Positions 21,111 through 29,452 of a stretch of 64,000 bases of DNA are shown piece by piece. The stretch is from contig CAVYYD010000010.1 in the NCBI GenBank assembly GCA_963772645.1, positions 248,001-312,000 of the forward strand. Direction: 5' to 3'. The stretch is from DASSQJ01 sp963772645. Its GTDB lineage: Bacteria; Actinomycetota; Actinomycetes; Actinomycetales; Dermatophilaceae. The translations under genes were made by a program, and so were the position numbers. The notes beneath the pieces were generated by a model. It did no database searches, was not told the origin of the DNA, and saw only the letters and a list, made by a program, of their open reading frames with translations. Positions within the stretch are counted from its first letter, which is position 1. Each line of letters starts with the position of its first letter.

Positions 21111-24100
21111 TCACACTTCCTCGACGCTGCTCGGCTCGCGCCGGGACAGGTCGATGCCGAGCTCCTCCGCGGCGCGGAAGACGTCCTCCTCGGCCTCGCG
21201 CATCTCGATGGTGCTGCCGTCGCTGGAGAGCACCTCGACGTTGAGGCAGAGGCTCTGCATCTCCTTGATGAGCACCTTGAAGGACTCGGGGATGCCGGGC
21301 TCGGGGATGTTGTCGCCCTTGACGATCGCCTCGTAGACCTTGACCCGGCCGTTGACGTCGTCGGACTTGATCGTCAGCAGCTCCTGGAGGGCGTAGGCGG
21401 CGCCGTACGCCTCCAGGGCCCAGACCTCCATCTCACCGAAGCGCTGGCCACCGAACTGGGCCTTACCGCCGAGCGGCTGCTGGGTGATCATCGAGTACGG
21501 ACCGGTGCTGCGTGCGTGGATCTTGTCGTCGACGAGGTGGTGGAGCTTGAGGATGTACATGTAGCCCACCGCCACCGGCTCCGGGAACGGCTCGCCGGAG
21601 CGGCCGTCGAACAGCCGCGCCTTGCCGGAGCCGTCGATCAGCCGGTCACCGTCGCGCGTCGCGTTGGTGCTGTCGAGCAGCCCGACGATCTCGTTCTCGC
21701 GGACACCGTCGAACACCGGCGACGCGACCCGGGTCCCGGCGGGCGCCTCGCGGGCGTCGTCGGGGATGAGCTCGGCCCAGTCGGGGTCGCCGACGATCTT
21801 CCAGCCGCGGCTGGCAGCCCAGCCCAGGTGCAGCTCGAGGATCTGGCCGACGTTCATGCGGCCCGGGACACCCGAGCGGGTTGAGCACGACGTCCACCGG
21901 GGTGCCGTCCTCGAGGAAGGGCATGTCCTCGATCGGCAGGATCTTGGAGATGACGCCCTTGTTGCCGTGGCGGCCGGCGAGCTTGTCGCCGTCGGTGATC
22001 TTGCGCTTGTTCGCGACGTAGACGCGGACCAGCTGGTTGACCCCGGGCGGCAGCTCGTCGCCGTCGTCCTTGTCGAACGACCTTGACCCCGATGACCGTG
22101 CCGGTCTCGCCGTGCGGGACCTTGAGCGAGGTGTCGCGCACCTCGCGCGCCTTCTCGCCGAAGATCGCGCGGAGCAGGCGCTCCTCCGGGGTCAGCTCGG
22201 TCTCGCCCTTGGGGGTGACCTTGCCGACGAGGAGGTCGCCGTCGCGGACCTCGGCACCGATGCGGATGATGCCGCGCTCGTCGAGGTCGGCGAGGACGTC
22301 CTCGGAGACGTTCGGGATGTCCCGGGTGATCTCCTCGGGGCCGAGCTTGGTGTCGCGGGCGTCGACCTCGTGCTCCTCGATGTGGATCGAGGACAGGACG
22401 TCGTCCTGGACCAGGCGCTGGCTGAGGATGATCGCGTCCTCGTAGTTGTGGCCCTCCCAGGGCATGAACGCGACGAGCAGGTTGCGCCCGAGCGCCATCT
22501 CGCCGCCCTCGGTGGCCGGGCCATCGGCGATGACCTGCGCCGACCTCGATCCGCTGGCCCTCGTCGACCCGGACGACCTGGTTGTAGCTGTTGCCCTGGT
22601 TGGACCGGTTGAACTTGGCGATCCGGTAGGTGCGCTGGGTCGCCGTCGTCGGCGGCCACCGTGACGAGGTCGGCGGAGACCTCGGTGACGACGCCGGCCT
22701 TCTCGGCGATGACGACGTCCCCGGAGTCGACCGCGGCGCGGTACTCCATGCCGGTGCCGACGAGCGGCGCCTCGGCCCGCACCAGCGGCACGGCCTGGCG
22801 CTGCATGTTCGAGCCCATCAGCGCCCGGTTGGCGTCGTCGTGCTCGAGGAACGGGATGAGCGCGGTGGCCGCGGACACCATCTGGCGCGGGGAGACGTCG
22901 ATGTAGTCGACCTCGTCGGCCGGCACGTACTCGACCTCGCCGCCCTTGACGCGCACCAGGACCCGCTCGTGGGCGAACCGCTGGCCGTCGTCGCTCAAGC
23001 GTGGCGTTCGCCTGGGCGATGACGTGCTCGTCCTCCTCGTCGGCGGAGAGGTAGTGCACGTCGTCGGTGACCCGACCCTTGTCGACCTTGCGGTACGGGG
23101 TCTCGATGAACCCGAAGGAGTTGATCCGTCCGTAGGACGCGAGCGAGCCGATGAGGCCGATGTTCGGGCCCTCAGGGGTCTCGATCGGGCACATCCGGCC
23201 GTAGTGCGACGGGTGGACGTCGCGGACCTCCATGCCGGCGCGGTCGCGGGAGAGACCACCGGGGCCGAGCGCGGACAGGCGCCGCTTGTGGGTCAGCCCG
23301 GCGAGCGGGTTGTTCTGGTCCATGAACTGGGAGAGCTGGCTGGTGCCGAAGAACTCCTTGATGGACGCCACGACCGGGCGGATGTTGATCAGGGTCTGCG
23401 GCGTGATCGCCTCGACGTCCTGGGTCGTCATCCGCTCGCGGACGACACGCTCCATCCGGGACAGGCCGGTGCGGACCTGGTTCTGGATCAGCTCGCCGAC
23501 GTTGCGCAGGCGGCGGTTGCCGAAGTGGTCGATGTCGTCGGTCTCGACCCGCAGGTGGACCTCCTCGCCGCGGCGGTGGCCGGTCAGCGTCTCCTCGCCG
23601 GCGTGCAGGGCGACGAGGTACTTGATCGTGGCGACGATGTCCTCGAGGGAGAGGGTGGACTGCGAGAGCTCCGCGTCGACGCCGAGCTTCTTGTCGAGCT
23701 TGTAGCGGCCGACCTTGGCCAGGTCGTAGCGCTTGGGGTTGAAGTAGAGGTTCTCGAGCAGCGTCTGCGCGGCCTCACGGGTGGGCGGCTCGCCCGGGCG
23801 CAGCTTGCGGTAGATGTCGAGCAGCGCGTCGTCCTGGTCGGTGGTGTGGTCCTTCTCCAGGGTGATCCGCATCGACTCGTACTCGCCGAACTGCTCGAGG
23901 ATCTCGGCGTTGGACATGCCGAGCGCCTTGAGCAGGACGGTGACCGACTGCTTGCGCTTGCGGTCGACGCGGACCCCGACCATGTCGCGCTTGTCGATCT
24001 CGAACTCGAGCCAGGCCCCGCGGCTGGGGATGACCTTGGTGGTGTAGACGTCCTTGTCGGATGTCTTGTCCGGAGTGCGCTCGAAGTAGACGCCCGGGCT

Positions 24101-24605
24101 GCGGACGAGCTGGGAGACGACGACCCGCTCGGTGCCGTTGATGATGAAGGTGCCCGCGCTCGGTCATCAGCGGGAAGTCGCCCATGAAGACCGTCTGGCT
24201 CTTGATCTCGCCGGTGGTGTTGTTCATGAACTCGGCGGTGACGAAGAGCGGAGCGGAGTACGTCTGGTCGCGCTCCTTGCACTCCTCGATGGAGTACTTG
24301 ACCTCCTCGAAGCGGTGGTCGCGGAAGCTCAGCGACATCGAGCCGCTGAAGTCCTCGATGGGGGAGATCTCCTCGAAGATCTCCTCGAGGCCCGAGCGGT
24401 CGGGCACGTCGTCGCGGCCGGCGGCCTGGGCCGCGGCGACGCGCGCCTGCCAGCGCTCGTTCCCGAGCAGCCAGTCGAAGCTCTCGGTCTGGAGGGCGAG
24501 GAGGTCGGGGACCTCCAGCGGCTCACGGATCTTGGCGAAGTTCAGACGGCCAGAAGCCGTCCGGGCGGTGTTCACGATCTTGGACGCGGTGCGCGAGGCA
24601 GCCAA
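21111..24605 (-). CDS. rpoB: DNA-directed RNA polymerase beta subunit (frameshifted in this sequence)
   Basis: All RpoB regions are present from MAASRTASKIVNTARTASG to ERRLSRREPSSVEEV-type ending, but the reading frame breaks six times. Each break is a single extra base: 24153-24155, 22997-22998, 22641, 22538, 22078 and 21871-21873; removing them restores one protein of about 1162 residues. The rifampicin region (23265-23351; FGTSQLSQFMDQNNPLAGLTHKRR, RLSALGP) is wild type. Because rpoB is essential and every break is followed at once by correct sequence, these look like consensus errors, not decay. RpoB makes up the catalytic core with RpoC. It has its own promoter. Confidence 0.93.
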
Positions 24606-24765
24606 GGAGGGTTCCTTCCACGGGCCTGTTCAGACTTCTGGGTCGGCCACTCCCGACCACCGCTCGTCCGGTCCGTCGCGCACCGTCCTCCCGGGGCAAC
24701 CGGGGGCATGACGACGTGACGGCTCGACGACGAGCAAGGGAGGGTAGGGGGCAGCGCAAAGAGAT
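24606..24765 (-). promoter_or_regulatory. rpoB 5' leader (non-coding)
   Basis: About 150 bases between the predicted start point near 24759 and the rpoB ATG. I see no gene and no dominant structure. The rest of the rplL-rpoB gap (24796-24970) is also without a supportable gene. Confidence 0.4.
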
Positions 24766-24795
24766 AGCATACCCGAGAATGGCAGCGCCGTCCAA
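24766..24795 (-). promoter_or_regulatory. Candidate rpoB promoter
   Basis: Minus strand TTGGAC (24790-24795), an 18-base spacer and TATGCT (24766-24771). Together with the hairpin after rplL this makes rpoBC partly independent of rplJL. Confidence 0.65.
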
Positions 24796-24970
24796 CCGGG
24801 CCCAGCCCCCCGGCTCCCGGTGACGGCCACCCACTCGCGCGAGCGACGCGAACAGGATGGCGGCACGGCAGTCCCACGTCAAGGTGTTCCGCGACACCGG
24901 TGCGCACCGGATCCGGGTCGCATCGCGTCGTCGCAGGCCAGCGGGCTGGAGCCGGCCTCGCGGATGCACC

Positions 24971-25008
24971 GACGGGCGGGTGCGGACCGAGGTCCGCACC
25001 CGCCCGTC
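24971..25008 (-). terminator. rplL-rpoB terminator/attenuator hairpin
   Basis: GACGGGCGGGTGCGGACC (24971-24988) and GGTCCGCACCCGCCCGTC (24991-25008) are perfect 18-base complements. The stem sits 34 bases past the rplL stop and before the rpoB promoter, where E. coli has a partial terminator. Confidence 0.8.
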
Positions 25009-25042
25009 GCGGTGCTGCGTCAGTGCCCCGAAAGGCACCGGG

Positions 25043-25435
25043 TCACTTGAGGGTGACGGTGGCGCCGGCGCTCTCGAGCTGCTCCTTGGCCTTCTCGGCC
25101 GCGGCCTTGTCGACCTTCTCGAGGACGGGCTTGGGAGCACCGTCGACGAGGTCCTTGGCCTCCTTGAGGCCGAGGGAGGTCAGCGCGCGGACCTCCTTGA
25201 TGACGGCGATCTTCTTCTCGCCGGCGGCCTCGAGGACGACGTCGAACTCGTCCTGCTCCTCCGCGGCGGCGTCGTCGCCACCACCGGCGGCGGCCGGGGC
25301 GGCACCGGCGACCGCGACGGGCGCGGCGGCGGTGACGTTGAAGGTGTCCTCGAACTGCTTGACGAACTCGGAGAGCTCGATGAGGGTCATCTCCTTGAAG
25401 GCGTCAAGGAGCTCGTCGGTGCTGAGCTTGGCCAT
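25043..25435 (-). CDS. rplL: 50S ribosomal protein L7/L12
   Basis: 130 residues, intact. N-terminal dimerisation helices (STDELLDAFKEMTLIELSEFVKQFEDTF), an Ala/Gly hinge (residues ~36-60) and the C-terminal factor-binding domain (EKKIAVIKEVRALTSLGLKEAKDLVDGAPK). It forms the stalk that recruits EF-Tu and EF-G. It lies 66 bases after rplJ and ends at a strong hairpin. Confidence 0.98.
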   Translation of the reverse strand: MAKLSTDELLDAFKEMTLIELSEFVKQFEDTFNVTAAAPVAVAGAAPAAAGGGDDAAAEEQDEFDVVLEAAGEKKIAVIKEVRALTSLGLKEAKDLVDGAPKPVLEKVDKAAAEKAKEQLESAGATVTLK

Positions 25436-25501
25436 GTCTGGCGTCCTTTCTCTGCTGTTCTGCCGTGAGTGGCGGTTTACGTGGTGGGCTGCCCTGACGG
25501 G

Positions 25502-26136
25502 TCAGCCCTCGTCGCCACCCTCGGCGACGTCGGTGGTCTCCGCGCGGGGAGCCTGAGGCGGGGTCTCGGGGCCTCGGCCTGGCCTCGGCGGGAGCCTCGG
25601 CGGCCTGCGGCGGACCGGGCCCTCCGTCTCGACCTTGGCCCGCAGCGCGTCGACCGTGCGAACGGCCTGCGAGAGCGGCGCGGCGAAGAGGTAGACGGCC
25701 TGGCTGAGCGAGGCGTTCATGGCGCCGGCCAGCTTGGCGAGGAGCACCTCGCGGGACTCGAGGTCCGCGAGCTTGGTGATCTCCTCGGCGGAGAGGGCCT
25801 TGCCGTCGAGGACGCCGCCCTTGATCACGAGGAGGGGGTTCGCCTTGGCGAAGTCACGCAGGCCCTTGGCCGCCTCGACCGGGTCGCCCTCGACGAAGGC
25901 GATGGCGGACGGGCCGACGAGCTGACCGTCGAACGCGGTCACCCCGGCGTCCTTGGCGGCGAGCTGGGTCAGCGTGTTCTTGACCACGGCGTAGGTCGCG
26001 TTGCCACGCAGGGTGCCGCGCAGCTCGGTGATCTGCTTCACGGTGAGCCCGCGGTACTCCGTGAGGACGGCGGCGGTGCTGCTCTGAACTTGTCCGAGAG
26101 CTCGGCGATGGCCGCGGCCTTGTCGGCACGTGACAT
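25502..26136 (-). CDS. rplJ: 50S ribosomal protein L10 (frameshifted in this sequence)
   Basis: Starts MSRADKAAAIAELSDKF (ATG at 26136), then a base is missing near 26086 and the protein resumes as QSSTAAVLTEYRGLTVKQITEL. The core YAVVKNTLTQLAA ... LLVIKGGVLDGKALSAEEI is standard L10. The tail near 25570-25620 reads as normal Ala/Glu-rich L10 tail only if three further bases are restored, giving about 212 residues. L10 anchors L7/L12 and binds its own leader. Likely sequencing error. Confidence 0.92.
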
Positions 26137-26336
26137 CGGGCCTCCTTCCGTCGGTCGGACCGTCGGCGAGGGCCCCGGGAGACGGAAGAGCCCCGGCGCA
26201 GGGCACGGGGCTCTTGCAGGTTCGTGCGAGGGGTACTCCACGGACCCGGAACGTCGTGGCCTGCGCTGGTCGCCCGCTCGCTGGCGGAGCCTTCGGTCTC
26301 GTGCGGGTGCACGCGACAACCGGCGGTCTTCGGTCG
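26137..26336 (-). promoter_or_regulatory. L10-type leader of rplJL
   Basis: About 200 bases of leader. It includes AAGAGCCCC (26186-26194) pairing with GGGGCTCTT (26207-26215) around a 12-base loop, about 50 bases before rplJ, preceded by conserved-looking GGAGTACCCCTCG and AACCTGCAAGAG segments. This matches the layout of L10 leaders, where L10(L12)4 binds a kink-turn to repress its operon; family assignment is from memory of the pattern. Confidence 0.6.
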
Positions 26337-26342
26337 GGTCAC

Positions 26343-26371
26343 AGCCTACGGGAGCGCGCGCCCGGGCCCAA
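26343..26371 (-). promoter_or_regulatory. Candidate rplJL promoter
   Basis: Minus strand TTGGGC (26366-26371), 17-base spacer and TAGGCT (26343-26348). The -35 again lies in CGATTTGG. Confidence 0.6.
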
Positions 26372-26420
26372 ATCGGCGGCCGCCGCGCGGACGGGCCCTG
26401 GATCGGCGCCGGGACGCCGA

Positions 26421-26454
26421 GGGCCCACCACCCCGGGCTGGGGTCGGCGGGCCC
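26421..26454 (-). terminator. Terminator hairpin after rplA
   Basis: GGGCCC at each end, with ACCCC/GGGGT pairing inside, forms an imperfect ~14-bp stem about 20 bases past the rplA stop, ahead of the rplJ promoter. Confidence 0.55.
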
Positions 26455-26472
26455 TGGCGGGATCTCGGCCGG

Positions 26473-27188
26473 TCAGGCCTCGACGCCGTCCTCGAGGAGG
26501 TTGCGGGTCTTGCCGGCGTCGAGCGGGATGCCCGGGCCCATCGTCGTCGCGAGGGTCGCCTTGGTGATGTAGCGGCCCTTGGAGGCCGACGGCTTGAGGC
26601 GCAGGACCTCCTCGAGCGCAGCGGCGTAGTTCTCGACCAGGGCCTTCTCGTCGAAGGACGCCTTGCCGATGATGAAGTGGAGGTTCGCGTGCTTGTCGAC
26701 GCGGAACTCGATCTTGCCGCCCTTGATGTCGGAGACGGCCTTGGCGGTGTCCATCGTGACGGTGCCGGTCTTCGGGTTGGGCATCAGGCCGCGGGGGCCG
26801 AGAACCTTCCCGAGCCGGCCGACCTTGCCCATGAGGTCGGGGGTCGCGACGACGGCGTCGAAGTCGAGCCAGCCGCCGGAGACCTTCTCGATCATGTCGT
26901 CGGAGCCGACGTAGTCGGCGCCGGCGGCCTGGGCGGCCTCGGCCTTGTCGCCGGTGGCGAAGACGAGGACGCGGGCGGTCTTGCCCGTGCCGTGCGGCAG
27001 GTTGACGGTGCCGCGGACCATCTGGTCGGCCTTGCGCGGGTCGACGCCGAGGCGGAGGGCGACCTCGACGGTCTCGTCGTACTTCGCCGTCGCGGTCTAC
27101 TTGGCGAGGCGGACCGCCTCGAGGGGGCGTAGACCTTGGCCGGGTCGATCTGGTCGGCCGCGGCGCGGTAGGACTTGCTGCGCTTCAT
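26473..27188 (-). CDS. rplA: 50S ribosomal protein L1 (frameshift and in-frame TAG in this sequence)
   Basis: Begins MKRSKSYRAAADQIDPAKVYAP (ATG at 27188). One C of a run is missing at 27123-27127, after which LEAVRLAK resumes; a TAG (27097-27099) then stands where other actinobacterial L1 proteins have glutamate, followed by the normal TATAKYDETVEVALRLGVDPRK and an intact remainder (LGPRGLMPNPKTGTVT). Corrected length ~238. L1 forms the mobile E-site stalk and represses rplKA. Both defects look like consensus errors. Confidence 0.91.
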
Positions 27189-27265
27189 GTGCTGCTCCTG
27201 GTGTTCGGTATGGAGTCGTGGTGATCGGGCCAGCGCCGGCCCTGCCACTGGGGTGACGACCGGGC

Positions 27266-27698
27266 TCAGAGCTCGGTCTCGATGCCCATCTGACCGTGCG
27301 GTGCCGGCGATGATCTTCATCGCGGCCTCGACGTCGTTGGCGTTGAGGTCGGGCATCTTGGTCTCCGCGATCTCGCGGAGCTGGTCCTTGGTGAGCCTGC
27401 CGGCCTTGGTCTTGTGCGGCTCGCCCGAGCCCTTCGGCACGCCGGCGGCCTTCTTGATCAGCTCGGAGGCCGGCGGGGTCTTGGTGACGAAGGTGAACGA
27501 GCGGTCTTCGTAGACCGTGATGACGACCGGGATGATGTTCCCGCGCTGGTGCTCGGTCGCCGCGTTGTACGCCTTGACGAACTCCATGATGTTGACGCCG
27601 TGCTGGCCGAGGGCGGGGCCGACCGGGGGCGCGGGGGTCGCGGCACCTGCCTGGATCTGCAGGTTGATGTAGCCGGAGACCTTCTTCTTGGGGGGCAT
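27266..27698 (-). CDS. rplK: 50S ribosomal protein L11 (C-terminal frameshift in this sequence)
   Basis: About 143 residues. MPPKKKVSGYINLQIQAGAA, the thiopeptide-binding PPVGPALGQHGVNIMEF and the C-terminal KTKAGRLTKDQLREIAETKMPDLNA are normal. An extra base near 27290-27292 shifts the last six codons; without it the protein ends GTARSMGIETEL, as expected. L11 forms the GTPase-associated centre and the RelA sensor. Upstream of rplA by 77 bases. Confidence 0.93.
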
Positions 27699-27832
27699 GA
27701 CTGTCCTGTCGTGGTGGTGGTGGGCCGACGCCGTGGGCGATGACCCCTTTGCATCCCCGGGACCCCCGGGGCGGGGTGGTGCGATCTTCAGTTGTGCGGT
27801 GGGCCTCAGGGCGACCGGCCCCGGCCGCCGCG

Positions 27833-28774
27833 CTACAGCTTGGCGACCTGGCTGAAGGAGAGCTCGACCGGGGTCTCCCGGCCGAAGATCGAGACGAGCA
27901 CCTTGAGCTTCTGGGTGTCGGGGTTGATCTCGGAGATGGTCGCCGGGAGGGTCTCGAACGGCCCGTCCATGACGGTGACCGACTCGCCGACCTCGAAGTC
28001 GACGAGGGTGGTCTCCGAGCCGACACCCGGGGCGGCGGCCTGGCCGGCGCTCGCGGCGGCCTGAGCGGGGGACTCGAGGTCGGCCGGCTTGAGCATGCCG
28101 AAGACTTCCTCCAGGGTCAGCGGCACCGGCTGGTGGGCGTTGCCGACGAAGCCGGTGACTCCCGGGGTGTGCCGCACCGCGCCCCAGGACTCGTCGGTGA
28201 GGTCCATCCGGACGAGGACGTAACCGGGCATCCGGACCCGGCGGACCAGCTTTCGCTGACCGCCCTTGATCTCGGTGACCTCCTCCATCGGGACCTGCAC
28301 CTCGAAGATGTAGTCCTCCATGTTCAGGGAGGTGGTGCGGTTCTCGAGGTTGGCCTTGACGCGGTTCTCGTAGCCCGCGTAGGAGTGCACGACGTACCAG
28401 TCGCCGAACTTGCTCGCCAGGTCGTCCTTGAACGCCTGGACCGGGTCGACGCCCTCGAGGACGTCCCCGTCGGCGTCGGTGGTGGGCTCGTCCTCGTCGG
28501 CGGCCTCGTCGCTGGCGACCTCGGCGGCGGCGACCTCGGCGGCGTCGCTGGCGACCTCGGCGGCGGCGACCTCGGCGGCGTCGCTGGCGACCTCGTCGGC
28601 GACGACCTCCTCCGTGGCGGTGTCCTCCACGACGGGCTGCTCCTCGGCAGCCTGCTCGGGGTCCGCGGACTCGGCGACGGCGGCGTCGACCTCCTGCACG
28701 GGGGCGTCGTCGACCTCGACCTCGAGGGCGTCCTCGGACGTGACGTCCGGGTTCTCGGTCCACTGATCGGACAC
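27833..28774 (-). CDS. nusG: Transcription termination/antitermination protein NusG with long acidic N-terminal extension
   Basis: 313 residues. The NGN domain starts at about residue 119 (WYVVHSYAGYENRVKANL) and the C-terminal KOW domain is at ~255-310 (GESVTVMDGPFETLPATI). The preceding ~115 residues are very acidic and include a 12-residue repeat EVASDAAEVAAA encoded by 36-base tandem repeats. Actinobacterial NusG proteins often have acidic extensions. NusG links polymerase to Rho and to the ribosome via S10. It lies between secE and rplK. Confidence 0.96.
   Translation of the reverse strand: MSDQWTENPDVTSEDALEVEVDDAPVQEVDAAVAESADPEQAAEEQPVVEDTATEEVVADEVASDAAEVAAAEVASDAAEVAAAEVASDEAADEDEPTTDADGDVLEGVDPVQAFKDDLASKFGDWYVVHSYAGYENRVKANLENRTTSLNMEDYIFEVQVPMEEVTEIKGGQRKLVRRVRMPGYVLVRMDLTDESWGAVRHTPGVTGFVGNAHQPVPLTLEEVFGMLKPADLESPAQAAASAGQAAAPGVGSETTLVDFEVGESVTVMDGPFETLPATISEINPDTQKLKVLVSIFGRETPVELSFSQVAKL
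28509..28595. repeat. 36-base tandem repeat in nusG
   Basis: Two identical 36-base units (28509-28544, 28545-28580) plus 15 bases of a third. They keep frame and encode repeated Glu/Val/Ala/Ser/Asp residues, so repeat number could vary between strains by slippage without breaking NusG. Confidence 0.9.
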
Positions 28775-28826
28775 GGGTGACCTCTTCCTTCTCTGCGGTG
28801 CCGGGTGGCGGGCTCGCGCGCTGGCG

Positions 28827-29093
28827 TCAGGAACCGAAGACCAGGGCGACGAGCCGGGAGAACCCGTAGTCGAGCCCGGAGACGAGCGCCATCATCACCG
28901 AGACGAACACGATGACGACGAGCGTGTAGTTCCACAGCTCGGAGCGCGTGGGCCGGACGACCTTGCGGAGCTCGTCGAGGATCTGGCTGACGAACAGCTG
29001 CAGCCGTCGGAACCACCGGGACACGGGGTTGCCGCCTCGCTCCTTGCCCTTGGCGGGGCGGGAGGGAGTCCTGGTCTGACCCACGTCAGTCAC
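28827..29093 (-). CDS. secE: Preprotein translocase subunit SecE
   Basis: 88 residues from the GTG at 29093 (MTDVGQTRTPSRPAKGK). A basic N-terminal segment leads to the conserved FVSQILDELRKVVRPTRSELWNYT amphipathic hinge and one transmembrane helix (LVVIVFVSVMMALVSGLDYGF). SecE clamps SecY in the translocon. Standard location between tRNA-Trp and nusG. Confidence 0.95.
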   Translation of the reverse strand: MTDVGQTRTPSRPAKGKERGGNPVSRWFRRLQLFVSQILDELRKVVRPTRSELWNYTLVVIVFVSVMMALVSGLDYGFSRLVALVFGS

Positions 29094-29202
29094 GGTGCCT
29101 CTTCTGGTCGAGCTGCTCGTTGTCGGTGCCTGACGCGCGGCACGCCCGCGAAGGCAGCCCGAGAGGCGGGCCGCAGACCGTGGACGTACCACACGTGCGA
29201 CG

Positions 29203-29275
29203 CAGGGCAGGAGGGACTCGAACCCCCAACCGCCGGTTTTGGAGACCGGTGCTCTACCAATTGAGCCACTGCCCT
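29203..29275 (-). tRNA. trnW: tRNA-Trp (anticodon CCA)
   Basis: 73 bases. Acceptor AGGGCAG pairs with CTGCCCT; D-loop GGCTCAATTGGTAGAGC; anticodon loop CTCCAAA with CCA at 29240-29242; T-arm GGGGGTTCGAGTCCC. No encoded CCA end. Lies directly upstream of secE, as in many actinobacteria. Confidence 0.97.
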
Positions 29276-29355
29276 GTGGAGCCCCGGTGGGATGGGCCCC
29301 GCGCGGTGCGACCGGGCCCGGGCACGCCGGACCGTGGTGGCCACACCGAATCGAC

Positions 29356-29386
29356 AGCATACGTGACGCGGTGGGCCGGGCGCGAA
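29356..29386 (-). promoter_or_regulatory. Candidate tRNA-Trp/secE promoter
   Basis: TATGCT (29356-29361 on the minus strand), the same -10 as rpoB, with TTCGCG (29381-29386) 19 bases upstream. The start point would lie about 75 bases before tRNA-Trp. Confidence 0.4.
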
Positions 29387-29452
29387 CCCGCCAGCCGCCC
29401 AGTGCTCGGTCGGCACCGGCCCACCGGCCCCGGGCTCTGACACGATGGAGCG

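Noticed and set aside
23265..23351. Possible rifampicin-resistance change in RpoB
   Set aside because: The cluster reads SQLSQFMDQNNPLAGLTHKRR and RLSALGP, with the wild-type Asp, His and Ser at the usual resistance positions.
21871..24155. Programmed frameshifting or a split rpoB
   Set aside because: Six events without slippery sites or stimulatory structures and all of +1 base type are not plausible as programmed recoding; no intervening domain insertions are present.
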